Part shown: positions 8,641 to 17,530 of the stretch, one piece after another | Numbering within the stretch: position 1 is the first letter of the stretch | Layout of the letters: every line of letters starts with the position of its first letter | NCBI RefSeq assembly: GCF_000292915.1 | Contig: NC_018514.1 | Coordinates: forward strand, 2,170,001-2,234,000 | Length of the DNA stretch: 64,000 nucleotides | Direction of reading: 5' to 3' | From: Burkholderia cepacia GG4 | GTDB taxonomy: Bacteria; Pseudomonadota; Gammaproteobacteria; Burkholderiales; Burkholderiaceae | Notes under the pieces: model-generated | Seen by the model: the letters and a program-made list of their open reading frames with translations, nothing else | What the model was told of the DNA's origin: nothing | Database searches by the model: none | Program-made: the position numbers and the translations under genes

Positions 8641-9784
8641 ACTCCGTCACTACGACGTCGCGATCGTCGGCGGCGGGCTCGTCGGCGCGTCGGCTGCACT
8701 GGCGCTCACCCGACGCGGGCTGCGCGTCGCGCTGTTGGAGCGTCGCGACTGCGGTGCGCAGGCGAGCGGCGTGAACTACGGCGGCGTGCGCTGCCAGGGT
8801 CGTCCCGCCGAACAGCTGCCGCTCGCGCTGCGCGCGCGGCGCATCTGGGATCGCCTGCCCGAGCTGATCGGCATCGACGGCGAATTCGTCGTGTCGGGCC
8901 ACTTGCGACTCGCGCGCAGCGACGCCGATCTCGATGCGCTGGATGCCTACGCGGCGCTCGCCGGCGAGCACGGCCTGTCGCTGCAGGTGATGCGCGGCGA
9001 CGCGTTCCACCGCCGCTATCCGTGGCTCGGCCGCGCGGCGGTCGGCGGCTCGCTGTGCACGACCGACGGGCACGCGAACCCGCGCATCGTGTCGCCCGCG
9101 TTCGCGCGCGCGGCCCGCGTGGCGGGCGCCGAGGTATTCGAGCACACACCGGTCGACGACGTCCGGCACGACGGCACGCGCTTTCACGTCCATGCGGGCG
9201 GCCGTGCATGCACCGCGACGTGGCTGATCAACTCGGCAGGCGCATGGGCGAACACGATCGCCGAACGCTTCGGCGAAGCCGTGCCGATGGAGCCGATCTA
9301 CCCGAACATGTGGGTGACCGAACCGCTGCCGCCATTCATCACGCACAACCTCGGCGTGTACGGCGGCGGCGTGTACGCGCGGCAGGTCGCGCGCGGCAAC
9401 TGCGTGATCGGCGGCGGGCGCGGCCGCGGCGACGGTGAATTCGGCCAGCCGTCGGTCGACGCGACGCGCGCGGCGATGCGCGATGCATGCGCGCTGCTGC
9501 CCGCGCTGCGCGACGCGCTGCTGATCCGCACGTGGAGCGGTGTCGAAGGCTGCACGCCCGACCACAACCCGATCATCGGCGCGAGCCGTACCACGCCGAA
9601 CCTGCTGCATGCATTCGGTTTTTCCGGCGGCGGCTTCCTGCTCGCGCCCGGCGTCGGCGAGGTGCTCGCCGATCTCGTCACGACCGGCGAATCCGCCACG
9701 CCACTCGATGCATTCTCGATCGGCCGCTTTGCACCGCAAACTGCGCCGACCGCCCCTTTCCGTCAAGAGGAGACCCACAAGTGA
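8633..9784 (+). CDS. FAD-dependent D-amino-acid-oxidase-type subunit (OoxB/HcnC-like)
   Basis: A 383-residue DAO-family flavoprotein with the dinucleotide motif VAIVGGGLVGASAALALTRR at the N-terminus and the C-terminal FAD-contact region FSGGGFLLAPGVGEVLADL. It overlaps the previous gene by eight bases. In OoxAB, HcnABC and D-hydroxyproline dehydrogenase this subunit removes hydrogen from the C-N bond of the amine substrate. No proline epimerase or hydrolase gene sits beside it, so the substrate (opine, D-amino acid or hydroxyproline) stays open. Confidence 0.9.
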   Translation: MNELRHYDVAIVGGGLVGASAALALTRRGLRVALLERRDCGAQASGVNYGGVRCQGRPAEQLPLALRARRIWDRLPELIGIDGEFVVSGHLRLARSDADLDALDAYAALAGEHGLSLQVMRGDAFHRRYPWLGRAAVGGSLCTTDGHANPRIVSPAFARAARVAGAEVFEHTPVDDVRHDGTRFHVHAGGRACTATWLINSAGAWANTIAERFGEAVPMEPIYPNMWVTEPLPPFITHNLGVYGGGVYARQVARGNCVIGGGRGRGDGEFGQPSVDATRAAMRDACALLPALRDALLIRTWSGVEGCTPDHNPIIGASRTTPNLLHAFGFSGGGFLLAPGVGEVLADLVTTGESATPLDAFSIGRFAPQTAPTAPFRQEETHK

Positions 9785-10827
9785 AACTGCTCGGAACGAT
9801 CGCGGCGGCTGCCGCCCTCTGCATCGCAGGCGCCGGCGCGCCCGCGTTCGCGCAAACGAAGACGATCTACGTCGGCATGAACGGCGGGCCGATGGAGAAG
9901 GCCTATACGAGCCAGGTGCTGCCCGACTTCGAGAAGGCGAACAACGTGAAGGTCGTCGTCGTGCCCGGCACGTCGTCGGACGTGCTCGCAAAGCTGCTCG
10001 CGAACCGCAACAAGCCGCAGATCCACGTCGCGTTCCTCGACGACGGCGTGATGGCGCGCGCGGTCAGCCTCGGCGTATGCCAGAAGCTCGACGATTCGCC
10101 TGTGCTCAAGGAGCTGTATCCGTTCGCGCGGATGAAGGACGACGTCGGCGCGGGCGTGCAGCTCGGGATGACCGGCATCGCGTACAACAAGAAATTGTTC
10201 GCGGAGAAAGGCTGGGCGCCGCCGACGTCGTGGATGGATTTCGCCGACCCGAAATACAAGGGCAAGGTCGTGTTCCAGTCCGCGTCGAGCAGCACGTTCG
10301 GGCTGCATGGCTTCCTCGCGATCAACCGGCTGCTCGGCGGCAACGAACAGAACGTCGAGCCCGGCTTCAGCAAGTGGGCGAGCACGGTCGGCCCGAACGT
10401 CGTCGAGTACATCCCGAACTCGGCGAAGATCTCCGAGATGGTGCAGACGGGCGAAGCCGGCCTGTTCCCGCTGACGCCGACTGGCGTCGGCGACCTGCAG
10501 GACAAGGGCATTCCGGTCGCGTATGCGAATCCGAAGGAAGGACCGGTGCTGCTGCTCGTCGACCTGTGCGTGGTCGCGAACAATCCGGACCCGCAACTGG
10601 CCCAGAAGCTCGCGCAGTTCCTGCTGTCCGCGCCCGCGCAGACGAAGGCGGCCGAGGCCGGCAAGCAGATCCCGACCAACCGCCTCGCAAAGATGCCCGC
10701 CGCAATGCAGCAAAGCCTCGGCAACGTCGACGATCTGGTGCGCAAGGTGACGGTGGTCGACTGGACGGCAATCAATGCGCGCCGTGCGCAGTGGGATACG
10801 CGCTGGAACCGGCAGATCGAGCGGTGA
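9781..10827 (+). CDS. Periplasmic binding protein of the PotABCD-like importer
   Basis: The start is GTG 9781, overlapping the previous stop as GTGA and preceded by a clear AGAGGAGA site. The 348-residue product has a signal peptide (MKLLGTIAAAAALCIAGAG, cleaved after AFA) and a spermidine/putrescine-type solute-binding fold (TIYVGMNGGPMEKAY ... GKVVFQSASSSTFGLHGF). It delivers the substrate to the importer. Its position at the end of the dehydrogenase genes ties import to oxidation. Confidence 0.92.
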   Translation: MKLLGTIAAAAALCIAGAGAPAFAQTKTIYVGMNGGPMEKAYTSQVLPDFEKANNVKVVVVPGTSSDVLAKLLANRNKPQIHVAFLDDGVMARAVSLGVCQKLDDSPVLKELYPFARMKDDVGAGVQLGMTGIAYNKKLFAEKGWAPPTSWMDFADPKYKGKVVFQSASSSTFGLHGFLAINRLLGGNEQNVEPGFSKWASTVGPNVVEYIPNSAKISEMVQTGEAGLFPLTPTGVGDLQDKGIPVAYANPKEGPVLLLVDLCVVANNPDPQLAQKLAQFLLSAPAQTKAAEAGKQIPTNRLAKMPAAMQQSLGNVDDLVRKVTVVDWTAINARRAQWDTRWNRQIER

Positions 10828-10882
10828 CGGACCCCGGCGCACGCGGGCACGGCCGCGCGCGCCGCGACAGGGACGGGAACGG

Positions 10883-11137
10883 GAACGCGCCGAGCAGGTA
10901 GCCGGCCGCGTTGGCCGTGTTCAGCGCGCCGGCCTGCGCGAAGGTCCAGCCGAGATCGGCCTTCATCGGCGGCAGCAACAGCGCATAGGAAAAGCGCGCG
11001 AGGCCGAGCGCGATCGCGCTGCCGAGCGACAGGCAGATCGCGAGCCGCCATGCGGCCATGCGGTCGGGTTCGGTGGCGCCGGCGTCCGGCCGCGTCTGCG
11101 TCTGGCCGGCATGCTCCGGTTGCGGCACTGCGCGCAT
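10883..11137 (-). pseudogene. N-terminal remnant of a YbfB/YjiJ-type MFS transporter
   Basis: ATG 11137 has a good ribosome site (GGAGACACACCC). After about 26 polar residues comes a typical MFS first helix and loop (LGSAIALGLARFSYALLLPP, then LGWTFAQAGALNTANAAGY). Likeness stops near 10883, after about 85 of the roughly 400 residues expected. The frame then runs on without membrane helices past the 3' end of the binding-protein gene on the other strand. It is read as a gene truncated by deletion; the exact left edge is uncertain. Confidence 0.7.
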
Positions 11138-11383
11138 GGGTGTGTCTCCGTCGTGGTTCGAGGCGGGTACGGGCCTGGCGCCTGCACCGCCGACGCGGCG
11201 TGACGGCCCGGCCGTCGTCGATGCGGAATCCGTCTTGCGGCGTGCGTCGATCTCGACTGCCGAAGCGTGCGCGCCGATCGGCCGATGATCCTTGACCCGC
11301 CGCGACATCGGCGTGCTCCGGCTGCGGCGACCCCGTGCGAGTCGCCCGGAAACGCGCAACCGAGTGCCGGCGCCCGGCATGCG

Positions 11384-11929
11384 CTACGCACCCAGTCCGG
11401 CCGTAAAGGCCGCGAACAGCGCGCGCCCCTCATCCCATCCTGCCAACCCGGAAGCCCCGTTCAGATGGCCGCGCGCGCCGAGCACGAGCGGTTTCGCGCC
11501 GCGCTCCGCGGCCCATGCAATCGCTCGCCCCGACGGGTCGTACGGATCATCCGAACTGGCGATCGCCACCACCGGCCGGCTGCCGAAATCGCCGGCCGGC
11601 AAACGCGCGAACGCCTGTGCGGCGACCGGAAAATTCGGCCCGTCCGGATCGGGCACCGCCACGAGAAACGCCCCGTGCAGCGGGCGTGTTGCAGCGGCGT
11701 GCCAGTGCGCAAACAGCAGGCACCCGAGGGAATGGCAAACCACGACCGGCGGCGTCCGGGCCTCCGCGACGGCTGCATCCAGCGCCGCGATCCAGTCGCT
11801 CAGGTCGGGCGCATCCCACGACGCCGGCGCAATGCGTGTGGCGCGCGGAAACGCCGCCTCCCAGTGACTCTGCCAGTGATCCGGTCCCGAGTTGCCGATC
11901 CCCGGCACGATGACGATGCTTCGATCCAT
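11384..11929 (-). CDS. RBBP9/YdeN-family serine hydrolase
   Basis: The start is set at ATG 11929 (GGAGGCAGGA upstream), giving 181 residues. The features are those of RBBP9-type small alpha/beta hydrolases: IVPGIGNSGPDHW near the N-terminus, nucleophile CHSLGC, aspartate region ASSDDPYDP and the histidine in GARGHLN. Family members are cytosolic esterases or peptidases of uncertain substrate. It is divergent from the Lrp-type regulator at 12047, with 117 bases between the starts. Confidence 0.9.
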   Translation of the reverse strand: MDRSIVIVPGIGNSGPDHWQSHWEAAFPRATRIAPASWDAPDLSDWIAALDAAVAEARTPPVVVCHSLGCLLFAHWHAAATRPLHGAFLVAVPDPDGPNFPVAAQAFARLPAGDFGSRPVVAIASSDDPYDPSGRAIAWAAERGAKPLVLGARGHLNGASGLAGWDEGRALFAAFTAGLGA

Positions 11930-12046
11930 TCCTGCCTCCATGAACATGAGAGTTCGCAGTCTGGCCCGCCGGATCTCTGCGGGGAATGGCAAGTCATCGG
12001 ATATTGAGACAGAATCCCGATGAATTAACGGAACAGGAAGGCCGCC

Positions 12047-12502
12047 ATGCCGGACGGAGAGCTCGATCGCCTGGATATCGCGATCATCGAAGCGCTGCAG
12101 GACAATGCGCGCACGCCGTTGTCCGAAGTCGGCCGGCGCATCGGCTTGTCACAGCCCGCGACCTCGGAGCGCGTCAAGCGCCTGGAAGAGCGCGGCATCA
12201 TCGCCGGCTATGGCGCGCGGATCGATCCGGCGGCGCTCGGGTTGGGGATGATGGCCATCATCCGGCTGAAAACGACGCACGAACACATCAAGCCGGCGCT
12301 GAGTGCGTTCGCCGAGATGCCGCACGTCATCGAGATCCACCGGATGACCGGCGAAGACTGCTTCCTGCTAAAGGTGCTCGTGCCGACACCCGGCCAGCTG
12401 GAAACGATCATCGACGCGATTGCGCGCTTCGGCCCGGTCACGACTTCGCTGGTGCTCCGGTCCGAGCCGGTCAAGCCGCTCGGGAAAGCGCTGCTGGGTT
12501 GA
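12047..12502 (+). CDS. Lrp/AsnC-family regulator
   Basis: A 151-residue protein with an N-terminal HTH (LDIAIIEALQDNARTPLSEV, then LSQPATSERVKRL) and a C-terminal RAM ligand domain (IAGYGARIDPAALGLGMMA onward). Such regulators bind amino acids and act as octamers. AGGAAGG lies upstream of the ATG. The divergent hydrolase is the likeliest local target. Confidence 0.93.
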   Translation: MPDGELDRLDIAIIEALQDNARTPLSEVGRRIGLSQPATSERVKRLEERGIIAGYGARIDPAALGLGMMAIIRLKTTHEHIKPALSAFAEMPHVIEIHRMTGEDCFLLKVLVPTPGQLETIIDAIARFGPVTTSLVLRSEPVKPLGKALLG

Positions 12503-12595
12503 AGTCGGCGCCGGCCCGGCGTTGCGCGTTGCCGCTCATCGAACGCGATTGCTCACCGGTGGCGGATGAACCGAATTCGCCGGCTGACGCCGGAA

Positions 12596-13105
12596 TCAGG
12601 CTTCGGCGTCCGCCGCGTCGCCGAGCCACTTGAACATCACGAGACAGTCGACGAAGCCGAGCCGCGCGTGACGATATGCGCGCGGCAACCGGCCGACGAT
12701 GTCGAAGCCGAGCTTCTGCCACAGCGCGACCGCCACTTCGTTCGTCGCGACCACCGAGTTGAACTGCATCGCGAGAAAGCCGCGCTCACGCGCCACCTGC
12801 TGCGAGTGCTCGCACATCAAGCGCGCGACGCCCTTGCCGCGCGCCGCCTCGCTGACCATGTAGCCGCAATTGCACACGTGATTGCCGGGCCCGGCCGCGT
12901 TCGCCTTCAGGTAGTACGAGCCGAGCAGCACGCCGTCCTCCTCGGCGACCCACGTGCAAAGCGGCGCGTCGAACCACAGCGCGCGAGCGGCTTCCCGCGT
13001 CGACGCGGGATCGAATGCATAGGTCTCCTGCGCGGCGACGATCGCGTGGTACGTGGGCCAGAAGCGGGGGAAATCGTCTTCGTTCATCAGGCGTAGCGTG
13101 ATCAT
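12596..13105 (-). CDS. GNAT-family N-acetyltransferase
   Basis: A 169-residue acetyltransferase. The start at ATG 13105 (MITLRLMNEDDFPRFWPTY) has GAGAGAA upstream; the longer open frame to 13231 is not needed. The acetyl-CoA motif is seen at VSEAARGKGVARLMCEH, with a following strand AMQFNSVVATNEVAVALWQK and the conserved LGFDIVGRLPRAYRH end. It transfers acetyl from acetyl-CoA to an unknown amine. It is convergent with the Lrp gene, leaving 93 non-coding bases. Confidence 0.9.
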   Translation of the reverse strand: MITLRLMNEDDFPRFWPTYHAIVAAQETYAFDPASTREAARALWFDAPLCTWVAEEDGVLLGSYYLKANAAGPGNHVCNCGYMVSEAARGKGVARLMCEHSQQVARERGFLAMQFNSVVATNEVAVALWQKLGFDIVGRLPRAYRHARLGFVDCLVMFKWLGDAADAEA

Positions 13106-13163
13106 GCGGGTTCTCTCGTGAAGGGTTGGGGGGATGCGCGCGTGCCAGCCGACACGCATGGCG

Positions 13164-14210
13164 CTATGCCGCGCCGGTGCGGGTGTCGTCGCGCAGCAGG
13201 CCGCTGCGATAGGTGCCCGGCGGCACCCCATACCAGCGCTTGAAGGCCTGCGAGAAACTCGACAGGTCGCTGAAGCCGAGCCGCTCGGCCACCTCCGTCA
13301 GCGACAGGTGCGCATCACCGAGCAGCGTCTCGGCCATCGCGCCGCGCGCCTGCGCGAGCAGCACGCGGAACGTCGTACCTTCCTCCTGCAGCCGGCGCTT
13401 CAACGTGCGCGGGCTCGTGTTCATCAGCCGTGCCATGTCCTCGAGCGAGAACGGCACGTTGCCGGGCGTCGCCGTCAGATATTGCCGCACCATCTCCGCC
13501 GTGCCGACCCGCGCGCGCCGCGCTTCGACCAGCTGGCCGCACATCTGCTCGCACATCGAGACCGTCAGCGGGTTCGCATGCGGCAGCGGCCGGTCGAGAA
13601 ACGCGCGATCGAATGCGAGGCTGTTCGCGCGCGCGCCGAACGCGGGTTCGATGCCGGCGAGGCGCGACGCAACCGCGGCGGCGCTCGGCGCGCTCGCAGC
13701 CTGCACCGTGAAGCGCGACAACGCGAAATCGCCGCCGCCGATTTCCCGCAGCAGCACGGCCGCGGCGGTCATGTCGCGCTCGACGAGGAACCGGCTCAGG
13801 TCGGCGTCGAGCTCCGGCGCGCCGAAATTGAGCATGCCCGTCCCGGCTTCCTCGCGGTACGTGATCACGGTGAACGCATACGTGAGCGGCAGGAAGCGCA
13901 TCGCCAGCGCCAGCGCGTCGCGCGCGGTGGCGCTCGCGATCAGCCCGTAGCCCCACACGCCGTATGCGGAGAAGTGATAGCGCTGCCCGACCTCGAACCC
14001 GAGGCCCGGCGCGCGCCCGAGCGCGCGCAGCAGGTTGCCGGTCAGCCGCAGCTCCTGCGCGGCCGTCACCTCGACGTTGGGGTCGTCGAGCTGCGCGTCC
14101 GCGAGGCCCGTGCCGGCCAGCAACTTCGTGCGCGGCACGCCGCGCTCGTCGCCGAAATCGACCAGCAGCCGGGCGCTGGCCGGACTCCGGGTGAAATCCC
14201 AGAAGCTCAT
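13164..14210 (-). CDS. AraC-family regulator with arabinose-binding-like N-terminal domain
   Basis: A 348-residue regulator starting at MSFWDFTRSPASA. An N-terminal ligand domain of the Arabinose_bd/OruR type covers about residues 20-200, followed by the C-terminal AraC double HTH (ARGAMAETLLGDAHLSLTEV, then LGFSDLSSFSQAFKRWYGVP). Regulators of this type often control alcohol, alkane or fatty-acid oxidation genes. It is divergent from the ALDH-GMC-monooxygenase operon, which it probably activates. Confidence 0.92.
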   Translation of the reverse strand: MSFWDFTRSPASARLLVDFGDERGVPRTKLLAGTGLADAQLDDPNVEVTAAQELRLTGNLLRALGRAPGLGFEVGQRYHFSAYGVWGYGLIASATARDALALAMRFLPLTYAFTVITYREEAGTGMLNFGAPELDADLSRFLVERDMTAAAVLLREIGGGDFALSRFTVQAASAPSAAAVASRLAGIEPAFGARANSLAFDRAFLDRPLPHANPLTVSMCEQMCGQLVEARRARVGTAEMVRQYLTATPGNVPFSLEDMARLMNTSPRTLKRRLQEEGTTFRVLLAQARGAMAETLLGDAHLSLTEVAERLGFSDLSSFSQAFKRWYGVPPGTYRSGLLRDDTRTGAA

Positions 14211-14354
14211 GCGGAGAAACCCTCGAAGCGCCGATTTGGCCCAAATACTAAAACAATTGTCCCCAAGCAGCATTGGTGTTTTCCCATGCGGCCCGCACCA
14301 TCGGCGTCATCAGTCGTCGCCCGAACGACGCCAACGCCCCCCGGAGGAGACACC

Positions 14355-15776
14355 ATGCGACCGAGTCGCCCACCCGACCTCGCCGCCCGCTTCGAACGCC
14401 AGCGCGAGGCATTCGCCCGCGATCCCGCCCCGCCGCTCGCGATCCGCCTGTCGCGGCTCGAGCGCCTGAGCGCGCTGCTCGAGACGCATGAAGCCGCGCT
14501 CGTGCGCGCGATCGACGCCGATTTCGGTGGACGCTCCGCGCACGAAACGCAGCTCGCCGAACTGTTCGTGGTTCGAAGCGGCCTGCGTCATGCACGCGCG
14601 CATCTGCGGCACTGGATGCGCGAACGCCGCGTGCCGACCGCCGCGCACTTCCGGCCCGGCTACAACCGGCTCGCGCCGCAACCGCGCGGCGTCGTCGGCG
14701 TGATGGCCCCGTGGAACTATCCGCTGCAGCTTGCGATCGGCCCGGCGGTCGCGGCGCTCGCTGCCGGCAACCGTGTGCTGGTCAAGCCGTCGGAACTGAC
14801 GCCGCGACTGTCGGCGCTGCTCGACACGCTCGTCGCCGGCGCGTTCGACGCCGACGAACTGAGCGTCGTCACCGGCGACGTCGACACCGCGAAGGCATTC
14901 GCGCGGCTGCCGTTCGATCATCTGTTCTTCACGGGCTCGACCGCGGTCGGCCGCGACGTCGCGCAAGCCGCGGCCGCGAACCTCACGCCCGTCACGCTCG
15001 AGCTCGGCGGCAAGTCGCCGGCGATCCTCGATCCGTCGTGCGACGTCGTGCACGCGGCCGGGCGCATCGCGTTCGGCAAGCTGCTCAATGCCGGCCAGAC
15101 CTGCATCGCGCCCGACTATCTGCTGGTGCCGGCCGGCACCGCGCCGACCGTTGCCGCGCGCGTGTCGGACGCGATCGCGCGCCGCTACCCGACACTCATC
15201 GCCAACCCCGACTACACGGCGATCATCGGCGCGCGCCACCGCGACCGCCTCGCGGCCCTGGTCGACGATGCGCGCGACGGCGGCGCACGCGTGCTCGAAG
15301 TCAATCCGGCCGGCGAACGCTTCCCCGCCGGCTCGCGCAAGTTCGCGCCGACGCTCGTGCTCGGCGCGCGCGACACGATGCGCGTGATGCGCGAGGAAAT
15401 CTTCGGCCCCGTGCTGCCGATCGTCGAATACGCGGATCTCGACGACGCGATCGAGCGCGTAAACCGCGGGCCGCGCCCGCTCGCGCTGTACTGGTTCGGC
15501 CGCGACGCCGCGCGCCGCGATCGCGTGTTGCGCGAAACGGTGTCGGGCGGCGTCACGGTAAACGACTGCCTGTGGCATCTCGCACAGGAACACCAGCCGT
15601 TCGGCGGCGTCGGCCCGAGCGGCATCGGCGCGTATCACGGCAAATGGGGCTTCGACACGTTCAGCCATCACAAGCCGGTGTTCCACCAGGCGCGCCGCAG
15701 CGGCACCGCGCTGTTCCACCCGCCGTACGGCAGGACCTTCGACCTGCTGCTGCGCGCGCTCACGCGCATCGCGTGA
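14355..15776 (+). CDS. Aldehyde dehydrogenase, coniferyl-aldehyde type
   Basis: The start ATG 14355 follows GGAGGAGACACC and gives 473 residues; the open frame upstream only shadows the AraC gene. Catalytic Glu216 lies in TLELGGKSP and nucleophile Cys250 in NAGQTCIAPDY, with the C-terminal GIGAYHGKWGFDTFSH of the CalB-like subgroup that acts on aromatic or long-chain aldehydes. It would oxidise the aldehyde made by the next gene to a carboxylic acid using NAD(P)+. It is the first gene of a three-gene operon. Confidence 0.93.
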   Translation: MRPSRPPDLAARFERQREAFARDPAPPLAIRLSRLERLSALLETHEAALVRAIDADFGGRSAHETQLAELFVVRSGLRHARAHLRHWMRERRVPTAAHFRPGYNRLAPQPRGVVGVMAPWNYPLQLAIGPAVAALAAGNRVLVKPSELTPRLSALLDTLVAGAFDADELSVVTGDVDTAKAFARLPFDHLFFTGSTAVGRDVAQAAAANLTPVTLELGGKSPAILDPSCDVVHAAGRIAFGKLLNAGQTCIAPDYLLVPAGTAPTVAARVSDAIARRYPTLIANPDYTAIIGARHRDRLAALVDDARDGGARVLEVNPAGERFPAGSRKFAPTLVLGARDTMRVMREEIFGPVLPIVEYADLDDAIERVNRGPRPLALYWFGRDAARRDRVLRETVSGGVTVNDCLWHLAQEHQPFGGVGPSGIGAYHGKWGFDTFSHHKPVFHQARRSGTALFHPPYGRTFDLLLRALTRIA

Positions 15777-15802
15777 CCCATCGACCATCGGGAGACGATT
15801 TC

Positions 15803-17530
15803 ATGAGCAAGACTTTCGACTACATCGTCGTCGGCGGCGGTTCGGGCGGCTGCGTCGTCGCGGGGCGCCTCACCGAGGACCCGGCCGTGACCGTCTGCGT
15901 GCTCGAGGCCGGCGGCCGCGGCGACAACGCGATCGTCAACGTGCCGACGGGCGCGGTCGCGATGCTGCCGACCCGTGTGAACAACTGGGCGTTCGACACG
16001 GTGCCGCAGCCGGGGCTCGGCGGACGCATCGGCTATCAGCCGCGCGGCAAGGCGCTGGGCGGATCATCCGCGATCAACGCGATGGTCTACATTCGCGGCC
16101 ATCGCGTCGATTACGACGGCTGGGCCGCGCTCGGCAACGAGGGCTGGGCCTACGACGACGTCCTGCCGTACTTCCGCCTGAGCGAGCACAACGAGCGCTT
16201 CGACGACGCCTGGCACGGCCGCGACGGCCCGCTGTGGGTCAGCGACCTGCGCACCGGCAACCCGTTCCATGCGCGCTACCTGGAAGCGGCGCGGCAGGCC
16301 GGCCTGCCGCTCACCGACGACTTCAACGGCGCCCAGCAGGAAGGCGTCGGCCTCTACCAGGTCACGCAGAAACACGGCGAACGGTGGAGCGCGGCGCGCG
16401 CGTACCTGCTGCCGCACGTCGGCCGCCGCGACAACCTGACGGTGGAAACGCACGCGCAGGTGCTGCGCATCCTGTTCGACGGCACGCGTGCGACGGGCGT
16501 CGAGGTGCGGCAGCACGGCGAAGTCCGCACGCTGCGCGCACGGCGCGAAGTCGTGCTCGCGGCCGGCGCGCTGCAGACGCCTCAGCTGCTGATGCTGTCG
16601 GGGATCGGCCCGGGCCGCGAACTACAGCGGCTCGGCATTCCGGTGCGCGCCGCGCTGCCCGGCGTCGGCCTCAACCTGCAGGACCATCCGGATTTCATCC
16701 TCGGTTACCGCGCGCGCAGCGTCGACACGATGGGCGTGTCCGCACGCGGCGGGCTGCGCATGCTGCGCGAATTCGCACGCTTTCGTCGCGAACGGCGCGG
16801 GATGCTGACGTCGAATTTCGCGGAAGGCGGCGGCTTCCTCAAGACGCGTGCAGACCTCGATGCGCCCGACATCCAGCTGCACTTCGTGGTCGCGCTCGTC
16901 GACGATCATGCGCGCCGGCTGCACACCGGCCACGGGCTGTCGTGCCATGTGTGCCTGCTGCGGCCGCGCAGCCGCGGCTCGGTCACGCTGCACAGCGCCG
17001 ATCCGCTCGCCGCGCCGCGCATCGACCCCGCGTTCTTCGACGATCCGCGCGACGTCGACGACATGGTCGCCGGCTTCCGGCTCACGCGCCGGCTGATGGA
17101 AGCGCCGGCACTCGCCGAATGGATCACGCGCGACATGTTCACCGCGAACGTGACGACCGACGACGAGATTCGCGACGTGCTGCGCCGGCGCACCGACACC
17201 GTGTATCACCCGGTCGGCACGTGCCGGATGGGACGCGACGCGCTCGCGGTCGTCGATCCGCAATTGCGCGTACACGGCCTGCAGGGGCTGCGCATCGTCG
17301 ATGCGTCGATCATGCCGACGCTGATCGGCGGCAACACCAACGCACCGACGATCATGATCGCCGAGAAGGCCGTCGACCTGATGCGCGGCGTGCAGCGTAC
17401 GCCGGCACGCGCACCTGCCGACACCGAATGCGAACCGGCCGCCGCGCCGGCACACCGCGACACCGTTCCTGCGTCGTGCGCGTCGCACGATGCGACCCAG
17501 CTCGAGGAAACCCGCCATGTCATCGCCTGA
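15803..17530 (+). CDS. GMC-family alcohol (choline-like) dehydrogenase
   Basis: A 575-residue FAD enzyme. The ADP-binding motif is VVGGGSGGCVVAGRL, the GMC signature region GKALGGSSAINAMVYIRGHR, and the active-site His469 lies in YHPVGTCRMG, followed by GGNTNAPTIMIAEKA. AlkJ, choline and polyethylene-glycol dehydrogenases have this fold. A 50-residue low-complexity tail rich in Ala and Pro follows the catalytic domain, and its last codons overlap the start of the monooxygenase gene. It probably oxidises a hydrophobic alcohol and feeds electrons to quinone. Confidence 0.93.
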   Translation: MSKTFDYIVVGGGSGGCVVAGRLTEDPAVTVCVLEAGGRGDNAIVNVPTGAVAMLPTRVNNWAFDTVPQPGLGGRIGYQPRGKALGGSSAINAMVYIRGHRVDYDGWAALGNEGWAYDDVLPYFRLSEHNERFDDAWHGRDGPLWVSDLRTGNPFHARYLEAARQAGLPLTDDFNGAQQEGVGLYQVTQKHGERWSAARAYLLPHVGRRDNLTVETHAQVLRILFDGTRATGVEVRQHGEVRTLRARREVVLAAGALQTPQLLMLSGIGPGRELQRLGIPVRAALPGVGLNLQDHPDFILGYRARSVDTMGVSARGGLRMLREFARFRRERRGMLTSNFAEGGGFLKTRADLDAPDIQLHFVVALVDDHARRLHTGHGLSCHVCLLRPRSRGSVTLHSADPLAAPRIDPAFFDDPRDVDDMVAGFRLTRRLMEAPALAEWITRDMFTANVTTDDEIRDVLRRRTDTVYHPVGTCRMGRDALAVVDPQLRVHGLQGLRIVDASIMPTLIGGNTNAPTIMIAEKAVDLMRGVQRTPARAPADTECEPAAAPAHRDTVPASCASHDATQLEETRHVIA

